A stretch of DNA of 64,000 bases from an uncultured Lachnospiraceae bacterium (GTDB lineage: Bacteria; Bacillota; Clostridia; Lachnospirales; Lachnospiraceae), in contig CAJULG010000010.1 of the NCBI GenBank assembly GCA_910587045.1, positions 1 to 64,000 of the forward strand, given 5' to 3'. Below, one piece after another: positions 8,689 to 17,539 of the stretch. The position numbers and the translations under genes are program-made. Numbering within the stretch: the first letter of the stretch is position 1; every line of letters starts with the position of its first letter. The notes under the pieces were generated by a model. That model was not told where the DNA came from. It saw nothing but the letters and a program-made list of their open reading frames with translations, and searched no databases.

Positions 8689-9183
8689 CTAATCCGTCAT
8701 CAGGGTAATCCCAATCTGTTGAAAAAATTGAGAAAGCATTTCATCCCACATATGTTCTACCGTTTTATCCAGCGTAAAAATGGTCAGGGCAGTCCCGGCA
8801 GACAGATTAAGTGTTCCGTGTTCGTAGCGTATATTCAGATAAAGACCGGCAATCTGTTCTGGTATGAGAATGTGATACTTCTGCAGGAAGTCTTTCATCT
8901 GCTCCGGTGCCAGCATCAGCACGATCTTCATGGCAAGAGGAGGGCGGGATCCTTTGATGATCTGAAAGGCGACCGGTCTGCATGCAGACCAGTATTGATA
9001 GATACGACGGGGATCCATGTGCTCATCATCCGTATCGTAGAATTCTTTATTAATATGTCCATCTATAATATAAGTTGCCCCGGTCTTAATGGAAGCTTCA
9101 CAGAGCAGAAACCGGTCGAATTCCGTTCCGGTGAGAAAATGATTCATAAACGCTTTAATGTCAGTTGTGGTAGCAGCCAGCAT
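8689..9183 (-). CDS. Conserved protein, DUF5721-like
   Basis: A 164-residue protein with no signal peptide or membrane segment. I chose the start at 9183 because AAGGAG lies 8 bases upstream; an in-frame ATG at 9216 lacks such a site. It resembles, from memory, a Lachnospiraceae family of unknown function (DUF5721). Visible features are an N-terminal MLAATTTDIKAFMNHFLTG segment, a beta-rich middle, and LNIRYEHGTLNLSAG. It is transcribed away from moxR with a shared intergenic region. No function can be inferred. Confidence 0.75.
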   Translation of the reverse strand: MLAATTTDIKAFMNHFLTGTEFDRFLLCEASIKTGATYIIDGHINKEFYDTDDEHMDPRRIYQYWSACRPVAFQIIKGSRPPLAMKIVLMLAPEQMKDFLQKYHILIPEQIAGLYLNIRYEHGTLNLSAGTALTIFTLDKTVEHMWDEMLSQFFQQIGITLMTD

Positions 9184-9279
9184 AGAATACTCCTTGTAAT
9201 AAATAAGTATATTCATAGTAGCATAATTCTGAAAAAAATTCTATAATAGAATCCAAGGAAGATACAAGGAGGATAAGAT

Positions 9280-10203
9280 GTGAATAAGATAGATGAAATA
9301 CAACAGGAGATTAACCGCGTAATAAAGGGAAAGGAAGCAGTGGTTGAAAAGGTACTGGCCGCTATGCTGGCGGAGGGACATATTCTGTTAGAGGATATAC
9401 CCGGAGTAGGAAAGACTACTCTGGCGATGACGATTGCAAAATCCATGTCTATGGATTACAAGCGGACACAGTTTACACCGGATGTACTGCCAAGTGATAT
9501 TCTGGGTTTTTCCATGTACAATAATCAAACCAGAGACTTTGAGTATAAGCCGGGATCCATTTTCTGTAATCTGTTTCTGGCAGATGAGATTAACCGGACC
9601 TCCCCAAAGACACAGTCGGCCCTGTTAGAGGTTATGGAGGAAGGAAATGTTACAGTAGATGGCATTACCAGACAGCTGCCGGTACCGTTTACGGTAATCG
9701 CGACTGAGAATCCGATTGGTTCCGCCGGAACACAGCTGTTACCGGAATCTCAGTTGGACCGGTTTATGGTCTGTCTTTCTATGGGGTATCCTTCTCATGA
9801 AAATGCCGTGGAGATTTTAAAGGGAAACGCATCAAAGCCTTTGTCTCATGTAAAGGCTGTGATTACCACGGAGGAATTCAGCAATCTGCAGCGACAGGTA
9901 AATGATCAGTTTGTCCATGAGATGATTTACGGATATATCACAACCCTGGTAGAGAAGACCAGAGAAAGTGAATTTGTAGCATTGGGTGCCAGTCCCCGGG
10001 GCAGCATTGCCCTGCTTCGTATGGCAAAGGCAGTTTCTTTTATGCGGGGACGTGATTTCGTTTCCCCGGAGGATGTGGAGGCGGTATTCCTGGATACCCT
10101 CGGTCATCGGGTGAAGATCAGTACAAGGGCAAAGGCGGCAGGTCTGGATACTCCGGCAGTGTTAAGAAAGATATTTAACGGCGTAGAAGCACCAAGAACC
10201 TGA
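9280..10203 (+). CDS. MoxR-type AAA+ ATPase
   Basis: This is a 307-residue AAA+ ATPase of the MoxR class, thought to act as a chaperone for partners encoded beside it. Walker A is PGVGKTT (41-47), Walker B and sensor region LFLADEINRTSPKTQS (98-113), then ATENPIG and an arginine-rich C-terminal lid. The start is GTG, because the ATG two bases upstream runs straight into TGA; ACAAGGAGGAT precedes it. It is first in an operon with a DUF58 protein and a transglutaminase-domain membrane protein, a widespread trio. The substrate is unknown. Confidence 0.93.
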   Translation: MNKIDEIQQEINRVIKGKEAVVEKVLAAMLAEGHILLEDIPGVGKTTLAMTIAKSMSMDYKRTQFTPDVLPSDILGFSMYNNQTRDFEYKPGSIFCNLFLADEINRTSPKTQSALLEVMEEGNVTVDGITRQLPVPFTVIATENPIGSAGTQLLPESQLDRFMVCLSMGYPSHENAVEILKGNASKPLSHVKAVITTEEFSNLQRQVNDQFVHEMIYGYITTLVEKTRESEFVALGASPRGSIALLRMAKAVSFMRGRDFVSPEDVEAVFLDTLGHRVKISTRAKAAGLDTPAVLRKIFNGVEAPRT

Positions 10204-10257
10204 TTCGGGCAGAATGCAGGAACTGTAGGATAGTTCATTTGTGGACAAGAGGTACAT

Positions 10258-11328
10258 ATGGGAAAACGTATCATACGTATAATTGGATATTTCATCTTAT
10301 TTACAGTGAATGCCGGGCTGTTGTGGTTTTTTCACAATTTTCTGAATTTTGTTATTATGGCAGTCATGGTGTTTTTGCCGATCATCAGTATCGTTGCTAC
10401 GAAACAGGTTGCAGACCGGTTGAAGGCGGACTGGAGGGGTCCCTATGAAACCATGAAAAAGGGAGAAGAATTCTTTGTTCATCTGGTCTTGACCAATCCA
10501 ACCTGGATCGGGATCATGAATTGCAGGCTGAACTTACAGGTATCAAATCTCTTCTATGGAACAGGAAGGATTCATGATTTACGGGTTCCGTTACGGGCCG
10601 GAAAGGGACAGACGATTACCTATCCGGTTACGGTTTCCCAATGCGGTATGATTGAATTTCGCATACAATCCATTATATTGGAGGACTTTTTGGGAGTAAT
10701 GGCTTTTCGCAGAGAAGTTCCGTCCGTCTATCTGGCATCAGTATTACCCCGGACAGATGCCGGAATGGAGACAGATCTGAACGGCTTTACAGAAGGTATG
10801 GAGGAAGTGGAGGAGAGTACAAGGAAGGGGACGGATTTTTCAGAGGTTCAGGATGTCCGGGAATATCAGCCGGGAGATAAAATGCAGAATATCCACTGGA
10901 AGCTGTCTGTGAAAAAGGACATTCTTATGGTAAAGGAACGGGTCAGTATGTCTTCAAGACAGTTATTCCTGCTTCTGGAATTACATGATAATGAGAATGG
11001 GCTGATGGAAGAGGTATTAGAATGTACCTACGGAATTGCGAAGCTCATGCTTCAGTATCAGCTTCCGCTTTCACTGGTATGGTGGAGTACCAGGACGCAG
11101 GAACTGGTCATATGGAAGGTTGATTATGCAGAGCAGCTTGCAGAAGGTTATCGTATGATTTATTACGAGGAGCTGTATCCACAACAGATATTAGGAAAAG
11201 AGATGTATCAGACGATCCGAGGAAGCGAAGCACAGTTTTTATGGGTGGGAAACCGGAATTTTGGTACAGGTGATCCGATCATGGAGTATGGTAAAAGCGC
11301 AGGTGTATTTTATGGGATTCTTTCATAA
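10258..11328 (+). CDS. DUF58 domain membrane protein
   Basis: A 356-residue protein with two adjacent N-terminal membrane helices (about 6-45), a beta-rich region, and the DUF58 signature VREYQPGDKMQNIHWKLS around 200-220, which begins a von Willebrand A-like fold. DUF58 proteins accompany MoxR ATPases and transglutaminase-like proteins and are probable MoxR clients. It begins 54 bases after moxR, and its last 17 bases overlap the next gene. The molecular role is unproven. Confidence 0.9.
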   Translation: MGKRIIRIIGYFILFTVNAGLLWFFHNFLNFVIMAVMVFLPIISIVATKQVADRLKADWRGPYETMKKGEEFFVHLVLTNPTWIGIMNCRLNLQVSNLFYGTGRIHDLRVPLRAGKGQTITYPVTVSQCGMIEFRIQSIILEDFLGVMAFRREVPSVYLASVLPRTDAGMETDLNGFTEGMEEVEESTRKGTDFSEVQDVREYQPGDKMQNIHWKLSVKKDILMVKERVSMSSRQLFLLLELHDNENGLMEEVLECTYGIAKLMLQYQLPLSLVWWSTRTQELVIWKVDYAEQLAEGYRMIYYEELYPQQILGKEMYQTIRGSEAQFLWVGNRNFGTGDPIMEYGKSAGVFYGILS

Positions 11329-13804
11329 GAAAAAACAAAATACGGATATTGTTCTATCAGATGGAATCGTAATGAAGCAGCCGCTTCAGATGGAGACCAG
11401 CAGCTGGCTGCGGAATTGCATGGTAAAGAGCCTTCTTGTGTTCAGTGTAGTATTTGGAAGTATCGGCTGCTTTTTAAGCAGCTTTGAAATGGATTATTAT
11501 ATCATACTCACTGCCGGTATTCTGTTTGCCATGGCATTGTTATTTACGACCATTTATTATCGCGGCTGGATCATGGACGTGGTATATATTGTGTTTCTGT
11601 TCATTTTCTTCTTTGCGGTTCAGGCGTTCTGGACTTATATCAATAGTGGATATTATCTTCTGATCAACCGGGTGTTGTCAACCGTAGAGGATTATTTTGA
11701 ACTTCCCGGTATGCAGTATTATGAGATCGCTGCTAAAAATGAGGTATTGGCAGTATCGGTTGTAGTAATATTTATCGGAACGGTCATGATGATCGTGGCA
11801 AATGTGATCATTTCCCGAACAATGAATGTCTGGTTTCTGCTGATCATGACAGGTCTTTTATGGATTCTTCCCATGTATTTCCGCCTGGAAGCCGATGCAT
11901 TCTATGTGATTCTTATGCTGACCGGTTATATTGCAGTCTGGTCGATCCGCAGCAGCGGGGCATATGGCATGGATCGGAAGCATCGGGACTATAAATGGAA
12001 GGATAAAAGGGGAAAGCAGCTTCGGATCTGGTATGTGCAGGATGCCGCTACCATGCTGGAGGGAATGGGGATTTTTGCTGTTGCGGTTCTCCTGTTGTAC
12101 GGGCTTGCATCTATGATCGGACAGAAGGATACCTTTAGCATCCGTTACAGGCAGAATCCTTATAAGGAAGAATCTGAGGTGCTGGCACAGGAACTGACAT
12201 CAAAGGGATTTTCCATCTTTAACCGTTATGAGGCAGTCGGTGGCGTGGCAAAGGGACAGCTTGGCGGCGTGGGATCTGTCAGGCCGGATTATCAGACAGA
12301 TCTGATCGTGACATTTGCACCATACAGCTATGAACCTGTATATCTGAAGGCTTATACCGGAATTGATTATGTATCCGGAGATTTTACATGGCGGACGAAT
12401 GAATTACCCCTGATGGATAATGATTTGATAATAGAAGATACTCCATATGGGGATGTGAAGTCACCGGGATCTGACTATGAGGCAGGACTGTGCAAAGCAT
12501 CGGAGCGTGGAGCAAGGGGGTCGATGTGGATTCAGAATACGGGGGCCGATGTGGATTCTCCATATGCGCCTTATCATACGCCGGCATTGGATATGGCAGC
12601 CCTGGCTTCGTCTGTCATGAAAACGACAGAGGATGAAGACGATTCTGATTTAGGTGTGATGTATACGGATTTATCTATAATCACCGGCGGTATAGCACAG
12701 AATGAGACCATGTCTTATACTTTTTATCCCCCGGTCAATGAAGCGGAGCTGCGGAGGAAGGCGGAGACACTTTCGGAAGAAGAGGAACAGGAGCGTCTTG
12801 CCCATTTACAGCAGGCGGAGGAATGGTATCTGAATGTTCCGGAGGAATGCTATGCAGCAGTTGCAGAGGCCAGTCAGGCTGCCGGTATCCGCCCGGGTGA
12901 TACGCAGGAGGAAATCATTCAAAAGGTAAAGGACTATTTTGAGGCAGAGTTTCAATATACCACGAGACCGGGACGAAGCCCTCGGAGTGAAGATTTTGTC
13001 ACTCACTTTTTAAGAGAGAAGAAGGGATATTGTACTTATTTTGCAACGGCGGCTGCCATGCTGTATCGTTACAACGGGATTCCGACCCGTTATATCGAAG
13101 GATACGTTATTACCTATGAGGATATCATGACGAGCGATCTGAATGAGGAATTGGATTATAAGGATTTCTATCAAGGCTTTTCTCCGCTGGGAGAGACTGG
13201 TGTGGTTGAGGTTGAGGTAACGGATGCCAGAGCACACGCCTGGGTTGAGGTATTTGATCCATACCTTGGCTGGATGCCGGAGGAGGTGACTACGGCAGCC
13301 GTTGCGCCGGATGAGGATCTGGAAAGCTTTTGGGATATCTTTGGAGATGATCCCTCCGGAAATGAAGAAGGAGAGCTTGGCGACGGGTTCAATCTCGGGA
13401 ATATGGACTGGAATCTGGATGATATCCGGGGAATCTGGATCGGATTACTGGCAGTTTTTTGTCTGCTGGGCCTGTTTACAGCCGGCAGAAAGGGTTACCG
13501 GAACTGGAAGCTGTATCAGTCCTGGCATACAGAAAGTATGAACGAGAATGTGCTTGCATATTATCATATCATTAGTGAAAGACTGAGAAGGAAGGATTCT
13601 GACTATGCACAGTGTCCGACTTATCAGAGACAGCTGCAGTATATTGCGGTTCACTGTGAAGAATGGAACTGGGATGCCGGATATATGGCGAAGCTGTTAG
13701 AGAGAGCCTGCTATAGCCGGAATGGAATTTCAGATTTTGATTGCAGACGTCTGATGATAGAGCTGACTGATATAGAAAAGAAGGTGAAGAAGTGGAAACA
13801 TTAA
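11312..13804 (+). CDS. Transglutaminase-like membrane protein
   Basis: An 830-residue protein with about six N-terminal membrane helices, an extracellular transglutaminase-like domain, and a C-terminal helix (near 710) with a cytosolic tail. The catalytic triad is visible: C574 in KGYCTYFAT, H642 in ARAHAWVEV and D649 in FDPYLGW. The start at 11312 (MGFFHKKKQ) fits the short overlap with the DUF58 gene; an in-frame start at 11261 would overlap far more. Such proteins are found with MoxR and DUF58 and may modify or cleave cell-surface proteins or peptidoglycan. The actual substrate is not known. Confidence 0.9.
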   Translation: MGFFHKKKQNTDIVLSDGIVMKQPLQMETSSWLRNCMVKSLLVFSVVFGSIGCFLSSFEMDYYIILTAGILFAMALLFTTIYYRGWIMDVVYIVFLFIFFFAVQAFWTYINSGYYLLINRVLSTVEDYFELPGMQYYEIAAKNEVLAVSVVVIFIGTVMMIVANVIISRTMNVWFLLIMTGLLWILPMYFRLEADAFYVILMLTGYIAVWSIRSSGAYGMDRKHRDYKWKDKRGKQLRIWYVQDAATMLEGMGIFAVAVLLLYGLASMIGQKDTFSIRYRQNPYKEESEVLAQELTSKGFSIFNRYEAVGGVAKGQLGGVGSVRPDYQTDLIVTFAPYSYEPVYLKAYTGIDYVSGDFTWRTNELPLMDNDLIIEDTPYGDVKSPGSDYEAGLCKASERGARGSMWIQNTGADVDSPYAPYHTPALDMAALASSVMKTTEDEDDSDLGVMYTDLSIITGGIAQNETMSYTFYPPVNEAELRRKAETLSEEEEQERLAHLQQAEEWYLNVPEECYAAVAEASQAAGIRPGDTQEEIIQKVKDYFEAEFQYTTRPGRSPRSEDFVTHFLREKKGYCTYFATAAAMLYRYNGIPTRYIEGYVITYEDIMTSDLNEELDYKDFYQGFSPLGETGVVEVEVTDARAHAWVEVFDPYLGWMPEEVTTAAVAPDEDLESFWDIFGDDPSGNEEGELGDGFNLGNMDWNLDDIRGIWIGLLAVFCLLGLFTAGRKGYRNWKLYQSWHTESMNENVLAYYHIISERLRRKDSDYAQCPTYQRQLQYIAVHCEEWNWDAGYMAKLLERACYSRNGISDFDCRRLMIELTDIEKKVKKWKH

Positions 13805-15069
13805 AACAGGTAATCCGGGAAGGGGTAACAGCTTTTCACGGAGCTGCTTATGTGAAGCAGCAGTTATTGCAGTGCGGTTTTCAGGAACTGCAATACGGAG
13901 CGGACTGGAAGGTAGAGCAGGGCAGAGGATATGTGCTCATGCCCTATCCTGCCATGCTGATCGCGATAAGTATCGGAGAACTGGGGGAAGGATCTGCCTT
14001 GCGGCTGGCAGCAGCACATACGGATTCCCCATGTCTGAAGGTGAAGTCCAATCCGGAACTGCCGGGAAAATGCTGTGTCCGTATGAATGTGGAGCCGTAT
14101 GGAGGGCTGTTGAAAAGCACTTGGTTTGATCGTCCGTTGGGAATTGCAGGGAAAGTGGTGCTAAACGGAAGAGATGTCTTCCATCCGGAGGTACGATATA
14201 TGAAATCAGAACAGGCAATCTGTATCATACCGTCTCTGGCGCCACATTTATCAAAGGAAAATAAACAGCAGGAGATTGATGTGCAGCGAGAGTTGATCCC
14301 GATCGCCGGATCTTATGAGGATGCAGACTTTTTATCAGTATATCTGGAACAGGTATTGCAGGTACAACGTAATGAGATCCTGGATTATGACCTGTATCTG
14401 TATAATATGGAACAGCCGGAAGAGACCGGTATCCGGGGAGATCTGTTTACTGCCCCAAGGATTGACAATCTGGCATCTGTTGCAGCATTGCTTGAAGCAA
14501 TGGAGGAAACGGTCAGTTCTAAACATAAAAACATCGCAGTTGCGGCGATGTTTGATAATGAAGAAATCGGAAGTCGCTCGAAGCAGGGGGCAGATTCCGT
14601 ATTACTGCTGCAGGTATTGGAAAAGCTGGGTACAGCACTTGGGATAGAAGAATCGGAATGGAAAGCTGGAATTGCAAAGGGCTTTTTGTTGTCCCTGGAT
14701 GGTGCGCAGGGATATCATCCCAACTATTCGGATAAAAGTGATCCGACCAATCCGGTGTATCTGGGAAAGGGTGTGGTGATCAAGACAAGCGCCAGTCAGC
14801 GTTATGTAACTGACAGCGAGGCATCTGCGATCATAAAGAAGCTGTGCTTCTATGCAGATATACCCTGGCAGCAGCAGGTAAACCGTTCAGGAATGCCGGG
14901 CGGACAGACGCTCGGACCGATGATTTCCTCCTATCTGCCGATTCTGGGAGCAGATGTAGGAATTCCAATGCTGGCAATGCATTCTGCAAGAGAACTGGCG
15001 GCCGGTGGGGACTATCAGGCACTTGTGAAGCTGGTAAAGGCGTTTTATCAGTATGGTGCTTCCGAATGA
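13792..15069 (+). CDS. apeB: M18 family aspartyl aminopeptidase
   Basis: A 425-residue zinc metallopeptidase of family M18, which removes N-terminal acidic residues from peptides in the cytosol. The metal-binding segments are present: AAHTDSPCLKVK (H and D), DNEEIGSRSKQG (acidic ligands with a catalytic Glu), and the C-terminal MHSARELAAGGD (His). The length is typical. The GTG start at 13792 overlaps the transglutaminase gene by 13 bases, so it is probably translated from the same message. A strong hairpin terminator follows. Confidence 0.93.
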   Translation: METLKQVIREGVTAFHGAAYVKQQLLQCGFQELQYGADWKVEQGRGYVLMPYPAMLIAISIGELGEGSALRLAAAHTDSPCLKVKSNPELPGKCCVRMNVEPYGGLLKSTWFDRPLGIAGKVVLNGRDVFHPEVRYMKSEQAICIIPSLAPHLSKENKQQEIDVQRELIPIAGSYEDADFLSVYLEQVLQVQRNEILDYDLYLYNMEQPEETGIRGDLFTAPRIDNLASVAALLEAMEETVSSKHKNIAVAAMFDNEEIGSRSKQGADSVLLLQVLEKLGTALGIEESEWKAGIAKGFLLSLDGAQGYHPNYSDKSDPTNPVYLGKGVVIKTSASQRYVTDSEASAIIKKLCFYADIPWQQQVNRSGMPGGQTLGPMISSYLPILGADVGIPMLAMHSARELAAGGDYQALVKLVKAFYQYGASE

Positions 15070-15097
15070 TCGGAAAGGATTTTTACCGCTGCAAGCG

Positions 15098-15142
15098 ACC
15101 AGGCGAAACTCGCAAAGCGTGTTTCGCCTGGTTGTATTATTT
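15098..15142 (+). terminator. Terminator of the moxR-apeB operon
   Basis: A perfect 12-bp stem ACCAGGCGAAAC/GTTTCGCCTGGT (15098-15109 and 15121-15132) is followed by TGTATTATTT. It lies 28 bases beyond apeB, close to the convergent small gene at 15141. Confidence 0.75.
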
Positions 15143-15317
15143 AGGAAAACATAGATTCTACATAGCTTCGCATTTCACTTTTTGATTTAACCTGTCTGGC
15201 GCCCTCAACGACTGCCTGTTGTTCTTCCTCCGGTAAACGGGCAAACTGATTTAAGAGGTCAGAGCGCTGGGCGAGCGCCATGGTAAAGCCGATCGGTAAT
15301 TCTTCATTGTGTATCAT
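15141..15317 (-). CDS. Small conserved protein, 58 residues
   Basis: A small soluble protein. The start at 15317 follows AAAGGATGGTG; an upstream ATG at 15350 has no such site. It contains LPIGFTMALAQ, FARLPEEEQQAVV and KSKSEMRSYVESM. This pattern recurs in Clostridia small proteins I remember only as hypothetical, with a conserved MALAQ motif and an EEEQ helix. It neighbours an ABC transporter on the same strand but is probably a separate transcript. The function is unknown. Confidence 0.7.
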   Translation of the reverse strand: MIHNEELPIGFTMALAQRSDLLNQFARLPEEEQQAVVEGARQVKSKSEMRSYVESMFS

Positions 15318-15372
15318 GTTGTCACCATCCTTTCGGGATAGTGTGTGCATTTACATAAATTATATACAGTAG

Positions 15373-16227
15373 TCAATATCTTCTTTTTTTCTCAAATGCC
15401 TGCAGAATGGCATACAGCAGCATTGCAATGATGCAGAGCAGAATGATAGCCAGCAGAACCCAGTCCATTTTAAATACCTGACTTCCATAAATGATCAGGT
15501 ATCCAAGTCCGGCTCTGGCCGCCAGGAACTCTCCGATAATGACGCCGACCAGACACAGCCCGATGTTAACCTTCATAATGCTTAAGATATTCTCCAGACT
15601 ACCGGGAATGACTACCAGACGCAGACAGTCAAAGCGGTTTCCGCCAAGCGTCTGAATCAGTTTTATTTTTTCCGGTTCTACAGTTATGAATCCGGTGTAA
15701 ATATTCAGGATGCTTCCAAATACCGCTACAGAAATGGCACATACAACGATTGTCTGATAGTTGGCACCAAGCCAGACGATCAGGATCGGGGCGAGAGCCG
15801 ATTTGGGCAGGCTGTTTAAAACAACCAGATATGGCTCCATAATTTTTGATAGTTTTGGATTCCACCAGAGCAGGATTGCGATCAGAATACTGCCAAGGAT
15901 AACGATGGAAAAACTGACAAAGGTTTCCAAAAGCGTAATGCCTACATGCTGAAATAATGTACCGCCCTGCAGCATTTCCCAAAAGCATTTGGCAATAATG
16001 CTGGGACTGCAAAAAATAAAGGAATTGATCCATTCCTGTCCGGCAGCGATCTCCCACAGGATAAGAAATCCGATAAAGATCAGCCATTGAATACCGCAGA
16101 TCAGGGTTTTATCGTTTCGCTGTTTTCGGAGGAATTCGGCCTGCTCTGCTGATATCTGAGAACTGTTGCTATTTGTGCTTTTTCTTTCTCTATGGCGTTT
16201 TGTATTTACAGATTTAGTGTTGCTCAT
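15373..16227 (-). CDS. ABC transporter permease, SsuC/TauC-like
   Basis: A 284-residue inner-membrane permease with about six helices and the BPD-transport signature near 195-225 (IQTLGGNRFDCLRLVVIPGS), which contacts the ATPase. The sequence type belongs to the nitrate/sulfonate/taurine (SsuC/TauC) group, also used for thiamine precursors and other small organic molecules. The first 40 residues are an unusually basic cytosolic tail. The start follows GGAGGTAGACA. It overlaps the ATPase gene upstream by 14 bases. No substrate-binding protein gene is adjacent, so the substrate cannot be assigned. Confidence 0.9.
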   Translation of the reverse strand: MSNTKSVNTKRHRERKSTNSNSSQISAEQAEFLRKQRNDKTLICGIQWLIFIGFLILWEIAAGQEWINSFIFCSPSIIAKCFWEMLQGGTLFQHVGITLLETFVSFSIVILGSILIAILLWWNPKLSKIMEPYLVVLNSLPKSALAPILIVWLGANYQTIVVCAISVAVFGSILNIYTGFITVEPEKIKLIQTLGGNRFDCLRLVVIPGSLENILSIMKVNIGLCLVGVIIGEFLAARAGLGYLIIYGSQVFKMDWVLLAIILLCIIAMLLYAILQAFEKKRRY

Positions 16228-16984
16228 TGTCTACCTCCTTCCATATAGCATTGAAATAGTCCCGGAATTCCGGAGCATTTCTGGAACTGCGTGGTGTCCG
16301 CGGCTCAATGCTCAGTTCGATGGCATATTCCGCTTTTAGCATGCCGGGACGGGAGGAAAGGACTAAAACACGGTCTGCCATACTGATCGCTTCGGACAGA
16401 TCGTGAGTGACCAGGATGGTAGTGATCCCTTGCTGCTTTAATATGTTTCCGATATCATCTGCAACATGCAGCCGGGTCTGGTAGTCCAGGGCACTAAAGG
16501 GTTCATCCAGTAACAGCAGCTTTGGTGAAAGAGCCAGGGTACGGATCAGAGCGGCCCGTTGGCGCATTCCTCCGGAAAGCTGACGTGGATAAGCATCTTT
16601 AAAATCAAATAATCCATAGGTTTTTAACATGGTATCAATTCTTTGTCTGGCGTCTGGCGTTAGTGTTTTTTGAATTTCCAGACCCAGGGTGATATTCCGA
16701 TATATCGTCCGCCATTCTAACAGATGATCTTTTTGAAGCATGTAGCCGACGGGTTCCTGATAATCCCCTCTTGGCATGCCATTGATCAGAAGCTCGCCCT
16801 GCGACTGAGACAGCAGACCGGCAATTATATTTAAAAGTGTGGATTTTCCACAACCGCTAGGGCCAACAATGGATATGAATTCTCCCGGATTGACAAAAAA
16901 GGAAATGTCTTTCAGGGCAACTGTTTCTCCAGCGGTGGTGTGATACGTGTAACCGACATTGTAAAGCTCCAATATTGGCTGCAT
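16214..16984 (-). CDS. ABC transporter ATP-binding protein, SsuB/TauB-like
   Basis: A 256-residue ATPase with Walker A GPSGCGKST (39-47), Q-loop MLQKDHLLEW, signature QLSGGMRQRAALIR, Walker B LLLLDEPFSALD and the switch histidine in LVTHDLSEA. It belongs to the nitrate/sulfonate/taurine group and pairs with the overlapping downstream permease. GCGGAGGT precedes the start. Without a binding protein nearby, the import substrate is open; sulfonates and thiamine precursors are two family options. Confidence 0.93.
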   Translation of the reverse strand: MQPILELYNVGYTYHTTAGETVALKDISFFVNPGEFISIVGPSGCGKSTLLNIIAGLLSQSQGELLINGMPRGDYQEPVGYMLQKDHLLEWRTIYRNITLGLEIQKTLTPDARQRIDTMLKTYGLFDFKDAYPRQLSGGMRQRAALIRTLALSPKLLLLDEPFSALDYQTRLHVADDIGNILKQQGITTILVTHDLSEAISMADRVLVLSSRPGMLKAEYAIELSIEPRTPRSSRNAPEFRDYFNAIWKEVDNEQH

Positions 16985-17041
16985 AAAGCTACCTCCGCAA
17001 TTTTTGTGATAAGATATTTTATGCAGAGCGGGGAGTATCGG

Positions 17042-17314
17042 CTACTCATCCTCTTCGATTACATAGAAGTCCAGATAGTCAAAATTGATAGTATCAATAA
17101 AGTTATCGACGGTAAAGCGGGTTCGGGCATGACGGATAAAATCATCCTGATTGGATTTTAACCAGACCGGTTTTGATAAGTCGAATTCATAGCATAACTC
17201 GTCCAGGGCCGCATACACTTTTTGGGTTCGGCGCAGATCCCGGGTATCAATGCAGACAACATGATCCCGGATTAAATGATTGTCCTTTATAATTCTTCCC
17301 CATACTCGAAACAT
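17042..17314 (-). CDS. Conserved hypothetical protein, 90 residues
   Basis: A 90-residue soluble protein with no motif I can name. It has a basic N-terminus (MFRVWGRIIKDNHL), a middle segment with CIDTRDLRRTQKVYAALDEL, and an acidic C-terminus ending FYVIEEDE. GCGAGGT precedes the start. It looks genuinely coding because the frame is long relative to its AT content and has a plausible ribosome site. It is divergent from htrA across a 225-base region. Confidence 0.65.
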   Translation of the reverse strand: MFRVWGRIIKDNHLIRDHVVCIDTRDLRRTQKVYAALDELCYEFDLSKPVWLKSNQDDFIRHARTRFTVDNFIDTINFDYLDFYVIEEDE

Positions 17315-17539
17315 TGATGAAACCTCGCTTTTGTTCTGCGGGCAACAGGACGGAAGCGTATGTCCGCAGGTATTCTTGTCTGATTACTGATTATAGCATA
17401 TATAATAGTGAAATCACAGAAGTATTATAATTTCTACACAAATTAAACACAATTATTTTTTATGCTGATTTCTGTTCAGAAGTATAATCAGTGAAGCAGG
17501 ATCACAGAAATATTGAATATTAAGAAAGGATTGGTGAAT

